NCBI RefSeq assembly: GCF_008386575.1
Contig: NZ_VUOA01000033.1
Coordinates: 62,001-126,000 of the forward strand
Direction: 5' to 3'
Source: Salinarimonas soli
GTDB taxonomy: Bacteria > Pseudomonadota > Alphaproteobacteria > Rhizobiales > Beijerinckiaceae
Length of the DNA stretch: 64,000 nucleotides
Part shown: in pieces, positions 38,017 through 46,710 of the stretch
How positions within the stretch are numbered: position 1 is the stretch's first letter
Layout: each line of letters starts with the position of its first letter
Notes under the pieces: generated by a model
The model's database searches: none
What the model saw: only the letters and a program-made list of their open reading frames with translations
What the model was told of the DNA's origin: nothing
Program-made: the position numbers and the translations under genes

Positions 38017-39033
38017 TCAGGGCTTCAGCTCGGCCCCGGGCTTCGTGGCGCCGGTGAACTCCACCTTGACGCCCTTCTCGACCATGCCGGCCAGCTCCTC
38101 GGCATCCCAGTTCGTGAGCCGCACGCAGCCATGCGACGCGGTCTTGCCGACCTTCGCGGGGTCGGGCGTCCCATGGATGCCGTAGGTGTCCTTCGACAAA
38201 TCGATCCAGACCGAGCCCACGGGGTTGTTCGGGCCCGCCTTGATGGTGAAGGCCTTCTTCGCCTCCACCCCCTTGAACTGGTACTTGTCCGGCCGGTAGG
38301 TGTAGGTGGGGTTCGGAGCCACCGCCGTCACCTCGTGGACGCCCTCGGGGGTCGGCTTGTCCTCGCTGCCGATCGTGGCCGGGTAATAGGCGACGAGGCT
38401 GCCGTCCTCGGCGAAGGCGCGCAGCGCCTTGGCGGAGCGGTCGACCTCGATGCGCCGGACCTTCGCCTCGGGCTTCGGGGTCTCGACGTCGGCCACCAGG
38501 ATCCGGGTGCCGGCCTTGTCGAAGCTCTTGCCGGGATTGAGCGCCTCGAGCAGGTCCTCGTCCATGTGGAAGCGCTCGGCGAGCATCTCCTCGGGGCTCG
38601 TATAGCCGAGCCGGTCGAGCTCCGCCTTGTCCTCGAACCGCTCCGGGATCTCCTTCGTGAAGGGGCCTTTCAGGTCCGCGTCGGTGATCGTGTATTCCTT
38701 GAGGGCGGGCCGGGCATCGGCCTCGGCGAGCCGCGCCAGGACCTCCGGATCGATCTCCCCGTCCTCCTTCAGCCCGTGCTGGCGCTCGAACGCCCGGACG
38801 GCGAGCCCGACATTCTCGCCCCGGCGGCCGTCGATGACGCCCGGCGAGAAGCGCGCGCGGTCGAGCAGCACCTGCGCCCGGAGGATCGCGGGGCTCACCC
38901 CCTTCACGGCCTTGGCCGAGAGGTCGGCGCCGTTCACGGCGTCGAGGGACAGCCCTTGAGCCTGCAGCGCCGTGGAGGCGAGACAGAGGAAGCCGGCCGC
39001 GAGGCCGGCGGTGATGCGCTTTCGCTCCGCCAC
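38017..39033 (-). CDS. L,D-transpeptidase (YkuD/ErfK family) with peptidoglycan-binding domain
   Basis: The 338-residue periplasmic enzyme has a signal peptide ending near ALQA (residue ~25). A PG_binding_1-like helix pair follows: ILRAQVLLDRARFSPGVIDG. The C-terminal YkuD domain has HGTPDP and the catalytic SHGCVRL. It forms 3-3 cross-links or attaches lipoproteins to peptidoglycan. AGGAGA precedes the GTG at 39033. It is not obviously linked to neighbouring amino-acid genes. Confidence 0.93.
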   Translation of the reverse strand: MAERKRITAGLAAGFLCLASTALQAQGLSLDAVNGADLSAKAVKGVSPAILRAQVLLDRARFSPGVIDGRRGENVGLAVRAFERQHGLKEDGEIDPEVLARLAEADARPALKEYTITDADLKGPFTKEIPERFEDKAELDRLGYTSPEEMLAERFHMDEDLLEALNPGKSFDKAGTRILVADVETPKPEAKVRRIEVDRSAKALRAFAEDGSLVAYYPATIGSEDKPTPEGVHEVTAVAPNPTYTYRPDKYQFKGVEAKKAFTIKAGPNNPVGSVWIDLSKDTYGIHGTPDPAKVGKTASHGCVRLTNWDAEELAGMVEKGVKVEFTGATKPGAELKP

Positions 39034-39177
39034 GGGGCGTTCTCCTGACCAGACGAGCGGGGCATGGGGCCCCGCGCGCTTGGGAGGAAAGGCCGCGACA
39101 GGGGCAAGAGTTCCGCGCCCGCGGGTGCGGCGTTCGAAGCGATAGGATCGCCGGCCTATCGCGTCCCGGGGCGCCCC

Positions 39178-40122
39178 TCAGTCGGGCCGGCGGCGGCCGA
39201 AATCGGGCTCCGGGGTCTCCTGCCCCTGCGTGATGATGGAGCGGCGGATGGCGCGGGTGCGGGTGAAGAGGTTGAACAGGGCGTCGCCGTCGTCCCAGCG
39301 GATGGCGCGGGCGAGCAGCGCGATGTCCTCGTTGAGCCGCCCCAGCATCTCCAGCACGGCGCCCTTGTTGTGCAGGAAGATGTCGCGCCACATGGTCGGG
39401 TCGGAGGCGGCGATGCGGGTGAAGTCGCGAAAGCCGCCGGCCGAGAACTTGATCACCTCGGACTGGGTCACGGTTTCCAGGTCCGCCGCGGTGCCCACGA
39501 TGTTGTAGGCGATGAGGTGGGGCACGTGGCTCGTGATGGCGAGCACGAGGTCGTGGTGCTCGGGCGTCATGATCTCGACGTTCGAGCCCATGGCCGTCCA
39601 GAAGGCGCGCACTCGCTCCAGCGCCTCGGGGGGCGTGCCCTCGGGCGGCGTGAGGATGCACCAGCGGTTCAGGAACAGGGTGGGGAAGCCGGATTCGGGC
39701 CCCGAATGCTCCGTGCCCGCCACCGGGTGGGCCGGGACGAAGGCGACGCCCTCGGGCAGATGGGGCGCCACCTGCGCCACCACCGACGCCTTCACCGAGC
39801 CCACGTCCGAGACGACGGCGCCGGGCTTCAACCCGTCGCGGATCGCCGCCGCCACCGTGCCGCAGGCGCCCACCGGCACGCACAGGATCACGTGGTCGCA
39901 ATCGCGCACGCCGGCGAGCGCGTCGCCCGTCGCCTCGTCGGCGATCCCGAGATCGCGCACGCGCCCGACCACGCCCTCGTCCCGGTCGATCGCCACGATG
40001 GTGCGGGCAAGTCCCATCTCCCGCGCGGCCCGCGCGATGGAGGAGCCGATGAGGCCCACGCCGATGAGGGCGAGGCGCTCGAAGATGGGCTCGGCCCGCG
40101 GGGCCCCGAGACGGTCCGTCAC
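39178..40122 (-). CDS. tyrC: prephenate/arogenate dehydrogenase
   Basis: This 314-residue enzyme of tyrosine biosynthesis has the NAD-binding loop LALIGVGLIGSSIARAA and the family blocks DVGSVKASVV, FVPAHPVAGTEHSGP and GGFRDFTRIAASDPTMW. It decarboxylates prephenate or arogenate oxidatively. GTG at 40122 is 4 bp after the hisC stop, in a conserved hisC-tyrC pair of alphaproteobacteria. The choice between prephenate and arogenate cannot be read here. Confidence 0.93.
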   Translation of the reverse strand: MTDRLGAPRAEPIFERLALIGVGLIGSSIARAAREMGLARTIVAIDRDEGVVGRVRDLGIADEATGDALAGVRDCDHVILCVPVGACGTVAAAIRDGLKPGAVVSDVGSVKASVVAQVAPHLPEGVAFVPAHPVAGTEHSGPESGFPTLFLNRWCILTPPEGTPPEALERVRAFWTAMGSNVEIMTPEHHDLVLAITSHVPHLIAYNIVGTAADLETVTQSEVIKFSAGGFRDFTRIAASDPTMWRDIFLHNKGAVLEMLGRLNEDIALLARAIRWDDGDALFNLFTRTRAIRRSIITQGQETPEPDFGRRRPD

Positions 40123-40126
40123 CCGC

Positions 40127-41221
40127 TCAAGCCCTCATGAAGAGGCCGAGCGCCTCGACCACGAGGCGGTTGGCTTCCGCGTCGCCGATGGTGAGGCGCA
40201 GCGCGTCGGGCAGCCCGTAGGCCTCGACCCGGCGCAGGACGAGGCCGCGCCCGGTCAGGAAGGCGTCCGCGTCGGCCGCCGTGCGCCCCGCCTCCTGGGG
40301 GAAGTGGATCAGCAGGAAGTTGCCCACGCTCGGGGTGACCTTCAGGCCCAGCGCCTCGATCTCGCGGGTGAGCGCGGGCAGCCATTCGTCGTTGTGGGCG
40401 AGCGCCGCCGAGAGGTGCGCGTCGTCATGAATCGCCGCGACGCCCGCCGCGATGGCGGGGGCGTTCACGTTGAAGGGCCCGCGGATGCGGTTCACGGCGT
40501 CGATCACGTGGGCGGGGCCGACCATCCAGCCAAGCCGCAGGGCCGCGAGCCCGTAGATCTTCGAGAAGGTGCGGGTCATCACCACGTTGTCGGAGGTGGC
40601 GACGAGCTCGAGCCCCGAGGCGTAGTCGTTGCGCCGGACATATTCGGCATAGGCCGCGTCGAGCACGAGGAGCACGTGCGGCGGCAGCCCCGCATGCAGG
40701 CGCTTCACCTCGTCGAAGGGGATGTAGGTGCCCGTGGGATTGTTGGGGTTGGCGAGGAAGACGATCTTGGTGCGCTCGGTGACGGCGGCGAGGATCGCGT
40801 CGACGTCGGCCGTGAGGTCGCGCTCGGGCGCCACCACGGGCGTGCCGCCCGCGGCGAGGATCGCGATGCGGTAGACCAGGAAGCCGTGCTGGCTGAACAG
40901 GCCCTCGTCGCCCGGGCCGATATAGGCGGAGGTGAGGAGCGCCAGCAGCTCGTCCGACCCTGCCCCGCACAGGATGCGCGCCGGATCGAGCCCGTATTTC
41001 GCCGCGATCGCCTCGCGCAGCGCGCCCGCCGTGCCGTCGGGATAGAGCGCCAGGGTCTCCGCGTTCGCCCGCACCGCCTCCATCGCCTTGGGCGAGGGGC
41101 CGAGCGGCGTCTCGTTGGAGGAGAGCTTATGCACCTTCACCCCCGCCGGCGCCTTGCTCTTGCCCGGCACATAGGCCTCGATCGCGAGGACGCCGGGGCG
41201 GGGAACGGGACGGGCGGACAT
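40127..41221 (-). CDS. hisC: histidinol-phosphate aminotransferase (hisC-type, probably also aromatic)
   Basis: This 364-residue fold-type I PLP enzyme has the N-terminal [12 protein letters not shown], the [11 protein letters not shown] turn, [11 protein letters not shown], and the lysine-bearing motif [15 protein letters not shown]. Next to chorismate mutase and tyrC it probably also transaminates prephenate or phenylpyruvate, as in related genomes (inference). Its start is 94 bp beyond chorismate mutase, past a terminator-like hairpin. Confidence 0.93.
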   Translation of the reverse strand: MSARPVPRPGVLAIEAYVPGKSKAPAGVKVHKLSSNETPLGPSPKAMEAVRANAETLALYPDGTAGALREAIAAKYGLDPARILCGAGSDELLALLTSAYIGPGDEGLFSQHGFLVYRIAILAAGGTPVVAPERDLTADVDAILAAVTERTKIVFLANPNNPTGTYIPFDEVKRLHAGLPPHVLLVLDAAYAEYVRRNDYASGLELVATSDNVVMTRTFSKIYGLAALRLGWMVGPAHVIDAVNRIRGPFNVNAPAIAAGVAAIHDDAHLSAALAHNDEWLPALTREIEALGLKVTPSVGNFLLIHFPQEAGRTAADADAFLTGRGLVLRRVEAYGLPDALRLTIGDAEANRLVVEALGLFMRA

Positions 41222-41287
41222 GGCGGTACCTGCAAGCGGTCGGTCTTGGCCTGCTCCCTAGCAGGCGCCGCGGGGGAGTTCACGCGG

Positions 41288-41323
41288 AAAGTGGGGTGAT
41301 CTCCCGGGGGGAGATCACCCCAC
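41288..41323 (-). terminator. rho-independent terminator overlapping chorismate mutase stop
   Basis: GTGGGGTGATCTCCC and its perfect complement form a 15-bp stem with a 3-nt loop. The stem contains the TGA stop of the chorismate mutase gene. A short T-run (TTT) follows on the minus strand before hisC. Confidence 0.75.
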
Positions 41324-42148
41324 CTGGAACCGCTCGGCATGCCCACCCACCTCGTGCAGCGCGCCGGGCCCGACGCCCGCCTCCGTCAGCACGGCCTCGA
41401 CGCGCTCGCGGGGATGCGCGCCGCCCACCGCGAGGAGCGCCGAGAGGGTGCCCTGGACGCCGGCGCTGGCGACGATCTCGCCGTCGAGCGCGAGCAGCGC
41501 CTCGCGGGCGTCGTCGCGCCAGCGCTCGAAGCGGCCAGCATAGAGCACCACGTCGCGCACGGCGGCGTCGGCGAGCGGCTTGGAGATGCAGAAGACGGGG
41601 GTGCCCGCCGGATGGCCGGGGCGCTCGATGAAGGGCAGGCGGGCGATCACCTTCGGCCGCCCCTCACCAACGAGCCCCCGCCACCACGCTCCCGCGGACG
41701 CGCCCTGGTCGAGGCGGAACACCCCGAGATCGCCCCGCGACCCTGCCACCGCCTCAATCACCGCCTCGGCGCTCGGATGGGGCATGTAGGGCACCGTGTA
41801 GCCGAAATGGAAGCGCGCCGAATCCCGCATCGGCCCGTCCCCGCCCGAGACGTCGGCGTGGACCGAATAGGGCGCCTGGACATAGGTGAAGGTGGCGATG
41901 ATTACCCGCCAGATCGACTCCACCGTGTCGAGGGGCAGGAGCCCGCCGTGGCGCGCCGCGAGCCGGCGCATGATGTCGATCTCGCGGCCCGGGCGGAAGG
42001 CGGAGCCCGATTCCTGCGTGCCCTTGGCCTTGATCAGCCGCTCGATGATCTCGCCCCGCTCCATGAGCAGGCGGTGCATCGCCTCATCCAGGCGGTCGAT
42101 CTCCCGGCGCAGGTCGGCGAGGGCGAGGGGAGCGGGAGCGTCGGGCAT
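41315..42148 (-). CDS. chorismate mutase
   Basis: The 277-residue protein has an AroQ-type N-terminal domain: DLRREIDRLDEAMHRLLMERGEII, then RPGREIDIMRRLAA and ESIWRVIIATFTY, with Arg/Lys/Glu ligands for chorismate. The C-terminal ~170 residues (from ~115) look like a prephenate-dehydratase-type PBP fold without a clear TRF motif, so it is probably not a working dehydratase. It converts chorismate to prephenate for hisC and tyrC. The ATG at 42148 was chosen for the MPDAPAPLALADLRRE start. Confidence 0.9.
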   Translation of the reverse strand: MPDAPAPLALADLRREIDRLDEAMHRLLMERGEIIERLIKAKGTQESGSAFRPGREIDIMRRLAARHGGLLPLDTVESIWRVIIATFTYVQAPYSVHADVSGGDGPMRDSARFHFGYTVPYMPHPSAEAVIEAVAGSRGDLGVFRLDQGASAGAWWRGLVGEGRPKVIARLPFIERPGHPAGTPVFCISKPLADAAVRDVVLYAGRFERWRDDAREALLALDGEIVASAGVQGTLSALLAVGGAHPRERVEAVLTEAGVGPGALHEVGGHAERFQVG

Positions 42149-42238
42149 GGAGCGGGCTCGCGTGAGGCGGGGCTCCACCTTGTAGCCGAAACCGGGTCGG
42201 TGCGAAGGGTCGGTCCGCCTCATATCAGCAAGCGCAAC

Positions 42239-42429
42239 CTGTCATCCCCGGCCGGAACCGGCCGTAGGTCGGTGGAGGGGAAGGGGATCCAGCGAAACGA
42301 TGTTGCCGCGCAGCGGCTCACCTTGGCCCGCAAAGGGCCCTGGACGGGCACAAGGTGCGCCTACGGCGCATCAAGTTACGCTGGATCCCCTTCCCCTCCG
42401 CCCTGACGGGCTCCGGCCGGGGATGACAG
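42239..42429. repeat. dispersed palindromic repeat family 2, copy B
   Basis: This near copy of 34539-34727 has the same 17-bp inverted ends and the GGAGGGGAAGGGGATCCAGC inner arm. Its centre differs, with a shared GCCGCGCAGCGGC word. It lies in the divergent chorismate mutase-metX region. Confidence 0.9.
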
Positions 42430-42472
42430 CGGAGAGGCGGCTGCGATCATTCCCCACAAGCGCCCCGCCGCG

Positions 42473-42501
42473 TTGACGCATCGCCCCGCCCGCAATACCC
42501 G
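42473..42501 (+). promoter_or_regulatory. candidate promoter for metX
   Basis: TTGACG (42473-42478) and TACCCG (42496-42501) are 17 bp apart, which is optimal spacing, 54 bp upstream of metX. The -10 is a poor match. No SAM riboswitch was recognised between it and the gene. Confidence 0.35.
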
Positions 42502-42507
42502 AAGGGC

Positions 42508-42546
42508 ATGTTTCTGCTAGAGTCGCGCACCGGACCGCACGAGTAG
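42508..42546 (+). CDS. possible 12-residue leader peptide upstream of metX
   Basis: ATG at 42508 opens a frame encoding [12 protein letters not shown] and ends at TAG (42544-42546), 8 bp before metX. GAAGGG precedes it. It could be a translated leader, or chance. No methionine-rich control codon run is present. Confidence 0.2.
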   Translation: MFLLESRTGPHE

Positions 42547-42554
42547 CCCCCCTC

Positions 42555-43727
42555 ATGCTCTCAGCCCGCCGCATCACCGAGGAAGCCCGGATCCAGGCCG
42601 ACGAGCCGGCGAGCCCCGTCATGCGCTTTGGCGCCGACGCGCCGCTGGCCATGGACGCGGGGGTGGCGCTGGCGCCCTGGCAGATCGCCTACCAGACCTA
42701 TGGCAGCCTCAATGCGGAGCGCTCCAACGCGGTGCTCATCTGCCATGCCCTCACGGGCGACCAGCACGTGGCGAACGTCCACCCCGTGACGGGCAAACCT
42801 GGGTGGTGGGAGACCCTGATCGGGCCGGGCAAGCCCATCGACACGGACCGCTTCTTCGTGATCTGCGCCAACGTGCTCGGCGGCTGCATGGGGACCACGG
42901 GGCCGGCCTCCACCAATCCCGAGACGGGGCAGGCCTACGGCCTCGACTTTCCCCTCGTCACCATCGGCGACATGGTGCGGGCCCAGGCCATGCTGGTGGA
43001 CCGGCTGGGGATCGAGAGCCTGTTTGCCGTGGTGGGCGGCTCCATGGGCGGGATGCAGGTGCTGCAATGGGCGGCGACCTATCCCGAGCGCGTCTTCGCG
43101 GCGCTTCCCATCGCCACGGGCGCGCGGCACTCGGCCCAGAACATCGCCTTCCACGAGGTCGGCCGCCAAGCCGTGATGGCCGATCCGGACTGGCGCGGCG
43201 GGCGCTATCTCGACCACGGGGTGCGCCCCCACAAAGGCCTCGCGGTGGCCCGCATGGGGGCGCACGTCACGTACCTGTCGGAGAGCGCGCTGCACCGCAA
43301 GTTCGGCCGGCGCCTCCAGGACCGGGCCGCGCCCACCTTCTCCTTCGACGCGGATTTCCAGATCGAGTCCTACCTGCGGCACCAGGGCATCAGCTTCGTC
43401 GAGCGCTTCGACGCCAATTCCTATCTCTACGTGACCCGGGCGATGGACTATTTCGACCTCGCGGCGGAGCATGGCGGGGCGCTGGCGGGCGCCTTCCGGG
43501 GCGCGCGCACGCGCTTTTGCGTGATCTCCTTCACCTCCGACTGGCTCTTCCCCACCTCCGATTCCCGCGCCATCGTGCATGCGCTGAACGCCGCCGCGGC
43601 CCCCGTGAGCTTCGTCGAGATCGAATCCGACAAGGGCCACGACGCCTTCCTCCTGGAGGAGCCGGGCCTGTTCGGCACCATCCGGGGCTTCGTCGAGGCG
43701 GCCGCGCGGGCAAGGGGGATCGCATGA
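42555..43727 (+). CDS. metX: homoserine O-acetyltransferase
   Basis: This 390-residue alpha/beta hydrolase-fold acyltransferase has the nucleophile elbow [13 protein letters not shown] (Ser163), LLCHALTGD-like [13 protein letters not shown], and a C-terminal [11 protein letters not shown] holding the catalytic histidine. It commits homoserine to methionine biosynthesis using acetyl-CoA (or succinyl-CoA in some members). The stop overlaps the metW start by 4 nt (ATGA). Confidence 0.95.
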   Translation: MLSARRITEEARIQADEPASPVMRFGADAPLAMDAGVALAPWQIAYQTYGSLNAERSNAVLICHALTGDQHVANVHPVTGKPGWWETLIGPGKPIDTDRFFVICANVLGGCMGTTGPASTNPETGQAYGLDFPLVTIGDMVRAQAMLVDRLGIESLFAVVGGSMGGMQVLQWAATYPERVFAALPIATGARHSAQNIAFHEVGRQAVMADPDWRGGRYLDHGVRPHKGLAVARMGAHVTYLSESALHRKFGRRLQDRAAPTFSFDADFQIESYLRHQGISFVERFDANSYLYVTRAMDYFDLAAEHGGALAGAFRGARTRFCVISFTSDWLFPTSDSRAIVHALNAAAAPVSFVEIESDKGHDAFLLEEPGLFGTIRGFVEAAARARGIA

Positions 43728-44539
43728 GCGAGGAGACCGGCGCCCCGGGCGCGGGCGAGGCGGAGCGCGCGGCCGACGCGCCGGGCCCGGACGAGACCGA
43801 GAGCACCCGCCTGTCCGTCAAGGCGGCGGGGGCCTTTCCGGGCGCCACGGTGCTCGGCGGCCTCCTGCCCGGCGGCGACGTGCCGCGCGAGCGCCCGCGC
43901 CAGGCCCTCGACCGGGGCAGCCTCGACGATTTCTACGCCCGGGCCGACCACGTCCTCATCGCCGACATGGTGGAGAGCGGCGCCCGGGTGCTGGACGTGG
44001 GCTGCGGCGACGGCTCGCTCCTGGCGCTGCTCGCCCGCCGGCGCGGCGTCGACGGGCGCGGGATCGAGCTCTCGCGCCAGAACGTCGGCGAATGCCTCGC
44101 CAAGGGGCTCGCCGTGATCCAGGGCGACGCCGACACGGATCTCGCCGACTATCCCGACGACGCCTTCGACTACGTGATCCTGTCCCAGACCATCCAGGCG
44201 ACGCGCCGCCCGCGCTGGGTCCTGGAGCACATGCTGCGCATCGGCCGGCGCGCCATCGTCACCTTCCCGAATTTCGGCCATTGGCGGGTGCGCATCGAGC
44301 TGGGGCTGAAAGGGCGCATGCCCGTGACCGACAACCTGCCCTACAGCTGGTACGACACGCCCAACATCCACTTCTGCACCATCCGCGACTTCGTCTCGCT
44401 CTGCCGCGAGGTGGGGGCCGGGATGGAGCGCGCCGTGGCCCTCGACGCCTCCGGCCAGCCGGTGCGCGTCAACCTGCCCTGGTGGGCCTGGAACCTGCTC
44501 GGCGACCAGGGCGTGTTCCTGCTGCGGCGCGGGGGCTGA
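43724..44539 (+). CDS. metW: methionine biosynthesis protein MetW
   Basis: The 271-residue methyltransferase-like protein has [16 protein letters not shown] (motif I), [17 protein letters not shown] and [10 protein letters not shown], the MetW hallmarks. It is usually paired with metX and may help acyltransferase function. Compared with the usual ~200 residues it has a ~65-residue N-terminal extension rich in Glu, Ala and Gly. The start is fixed by overlap with metX. Confidence 0.92.
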   Translation: MSEETGAPGAGEAERAADAPGPDETESTRLSVKAAGAFPGATVLGGLLPGGDVPRERPRQALDRGSLDDFYARADHVLIADMVESGARVLDVGCGDGSLLALLARRRGVDGRGIELSRQNVGECLAKGLAVIQGDADTDLADYPDDAFDYVILSQTIQATRRPRWVLEHMLRIGRRAIVTFPNFGHWRVRIELGLKGRMPVTDNLPYSWYDTPNIHFCTIRDFVSLCREVGAGMERAVALDASGQPVRVNLPWWAWNLLGDQGVFLLRRGG

Positions 44540-44546
44540 GAGGCCC

Positions 44547-45062
44547 CTAGTGGTGCGCGTGGCCGGCGTCCCTGGCCCCGATGCCGCGCACCTGGAACGT
44601 CACCTCGACGGTGCCGGCGCGCTCGAACCGCAGGGTGCCGCGCACGGCCTGCCCCTCGCGCAGGGGCTCCTTGAGATCCACGAACATCACGTGCATGCCG
44701 CCCGGGCGCAGCTCCACGGTCTGGCCGGGCGCGATCTCCAGGCCGCGCTCCAGGGGGCGCATGCGGGCGACGCCGTCGGCCTCGCTGCTCTCGTGCATCT
44801 CGAACCCGCCCGCGACGGCGAGCGATCCGCCGACCAGCCGGTCGGGCTCGCGCCCGGTATTGGTGATGCGGATATAGCCCCCCGCCACCTTCGCCCCGCC
44901 CGGCGTCGCCCGCGACCAGGGCTGCTCGACGACGAGCGCCCCCGCCCGAACCGGCCCGAGGGACGCCGCCGGAGCGGGCGCCGCCGGCCCGTGGCTGTGC
45001 TGGGCCTGCGCCGCAGGGGCGAGGACGAGAAGGGCGAGAAGGGCGGCGGAGCGCAAGGGCAT
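44547..45062 (-). CDS. copper chaperone PCu(A)C
   Basis: The 171-residue periplasmic protein has a signal peptide (RSAALLALLVLAPAAQA). Copper ligands H(M)X10MX21HXM are visible as His90, Met101, His124 and Met126 (GGMHVM). PCu(A)C delivers copper to cytochrome oxidase CuA. Two His-rich ends (QHSHG and GHAHH) may add metal ligands. It is convergent with metW (7 bp between stops). Confidence 0.92.
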   Translation of the reverse strand: MPLRSAALLALLVLAPAAQAQHSHGPAAPAPAASLGPVRAGALVVEQPWSRATPGGAKVAGGYIRITNTGREPDRLVGGSLAVAGGFEMHESSEADGVARMRPLERGLEIAPGQTVELRPGGMHVMFVDLKEPLREGQAVRGTLRFERAGTVEVTFQVRGIGARDAGHAHH

Positions 45063-45244
45063 GGCGGAGTCCTGGGGTGACGCGCGGCATATAGGCCGTT
45101 TCCGGCGGCGCGGGGAGGGGCGACGTGGAACGCGGCCTCCCTTCTCCCCATGGGAGAGGGGAGGCGCGCCCCCTCCCGCGCTCAGCGACTGCGTGACAGG
45201 GGCGGGAAAGCAACTTAAGGGGGACCTTCGAGGAAAGGCGAGCC

Positions 45245-46177
45245 ATGGCGTCCAGCCCCACGACCGCACCGATCGAGTCAGGCCAGGCCGCGGCGTTCGC
45301 GGCCCTGTGCGCGGGCGCCGTGGCCATGGGGATCTCGCCCGTCTTCGTGCGCTTCGCCGCCGCGGACGTGGGCCCCTTCGCGAGCGCGTTCTGGCGCGTG
45401 GCCCTGGCGCTCCCGGTGCTCTATGCCTGGATGCGCATCGAGGAGGCGGGGCCCGGGCCGGCGCGGCGCTCGTTCACCCCCGCCGCGCTCTTCGCCGGCC
45501 TCGCCTTCGCGGGCGACCTGTTCTTCTGGCATCTGTCCATCCTCAACACCACGGTGGCCAACGCCACGTTCTTCGCCACCACGGCGCCAATCTTCGTGGT
45601 GCTCGCGAGCTGGCTCGTCCTGAAGCGGCGCGCCTCGCGGGAGACCCTGGCGGGCCTGTCGCTGTGCGTGGCGGGCGGCGTCGCGCTCATCGGGCAGAGC
45701 TTCCAGGTCGATCCCGACCGGGTGGTGGGCGATCTCTACGGGGTCGCGACCGCCGTGTTCTTCGCCCTCTATTTTCTGGGCGTCGAGCGCGCCCGGGGCG
45801 AGGGCGGCGGCGCGGCGCGGGTGACCTTCGCCCTCACCCTCGTGACCGCGGCGGTGCTGCTCGCGGTGGCGCTCGTCGCGAACGTGACGGCGGGCCACGG
45901 CGTCATCCCCCATACGCCGAAAGCCATCGCGGCCCTCGTCGCCATGGCCTTCATCAGCCATGCGGGCGGCCAGGGCCTGCTCGCGGTGGCGCTCGGGCGG
46001 CTTCCCGCCACCTTCTCCTCGCTCGTCATCTTCCTGGAGGCGATCGCAGGCGCGGCCTTCGGCTGGATCATCCTGGGCGAGGCCCTCACGCCCGTCCAGA
46101 TGCTCGGCGGCGCGCTCATCCTGTTCGGAATCTGGTGGGCCCGCCCCCGCCCGAAGCCCGCGCCGGCCCTGCCGTGA
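45245..46177 (+). CDS. EamA/DMT-family transporter
   Basis: This 310-residue drug/metabolite transporter has ten hydrophobic segments in two EamA repeats. The first has ISPVFVRFAAADVGPFASAFWRV and the second LEAIAGAAFGWIILGEALTP. GAGGAAAGG precedes the ATG. Substrates of this class range over amino acids and nucleotides; none is indicated. Codon use is typical of the window. Confidence 0.9.
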   Translation: MASSPTTAPIESGQAAAFAALCAGAVAMGISPVFVRFAAADVGPFASAFWRVALALPVLYAWMRIEEAGPGPARRSFTPAALFAGLAFAGDLFFWHLSILNTTVANATFFATTAPIFVVLASWLVLKRRASRETLAGLSLCVAGGVALIGQSFQVDPDRVVGDLYGVATAVFFALYFLGVERARGEGGGAARVTFALTLVTAAVLLAVALVANVTAGHGVIPHTPKAIAALVAMAFISHAGGQGLLAVALGRLPATFSSLVIFLEAIAGAAFGWIILGEALTPVQMLGGALILFGIWWARPRPKPAPALP

Positions 46178-46269
46178 GCGCGGAGCAAGCCCTTGCCGGA
46201 TATCGTCCTTCACGTTTCCTTACCGGCCCCGGCCCCATCATCCCGAATCGCACGCCCGCAAGACCATCG

Positions 46270-46710
46270 ATGACCCCACACCTTCGCCCCTGCCTCGTCG
46301 CCCTCGCCCTCGCCGGCGGGCTCGTCGCCGCCTCCGACGCGCGGGCGGACCTGCGCCTGTGCAACATGACCGGCAGCCGGGTCGGGATCTCGCTCGGGTT
46401 CCGCGACGGGCAGGGCTGGCTGACCGAGGGCTGGTGGAACCTCGCGCCCCGCGCCTGCGAGACGCTCCTGCGCGGCGCCCTCTCGTCCCGCTACTTCTAT
46501 CTCTACGCCGTCGACTATGACCGCGGCGGCGAGTGGAGCGGCCGCTCCTTCATGTGCACCCGCGACCGCGAGTTCACCATCCGCGGCGTCGAGGACTGCC
46601 TGGCGCGGGGCTACGACCGCAACGGCTTCTTCGAAATCGACACCGGCGACCAGCGCAGCTGGACCGTCCAGCTCACCGACCCCACACGACCCGGAGGCCC
46701 GACACGATGA
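46270..46710 (+). CDS. DUF1036 domain-containing exported protein
   Basis: The 146-residue protein has a signal peptide (CLVALALAGGLVAASDARA) and a DUF1036 core: DLRLCNMTGSRVGISLGF, EGWWNLAPRACETLL and LARGYDRNGFFEIDTGD. The family is of unknown function in alphaproteobacteria. Its stop overlaps the pyk start by 4 nt (ATGA), so it is translated with pyruvate kinase. Confidence 0.88.
   Translation: MTPHLRPCLVALALAGGLVAASDARADLRLCNMTGSRVGISLGFRDGQGWLTEGWWNLAPRACETLLRGALSSRYFYLYAVDYDRGGEWSGRSFMCTRDREFTIRGVEDCLARGYDRNGFFEIDTGDQRSWTVQLTDPTRPGGPTR

Noticed and set aside
42429-42554. SAM-II riboswitch upstream of metX
   Set aside because: Common in this order, but the conserved motifs are missing and the leader is too short.
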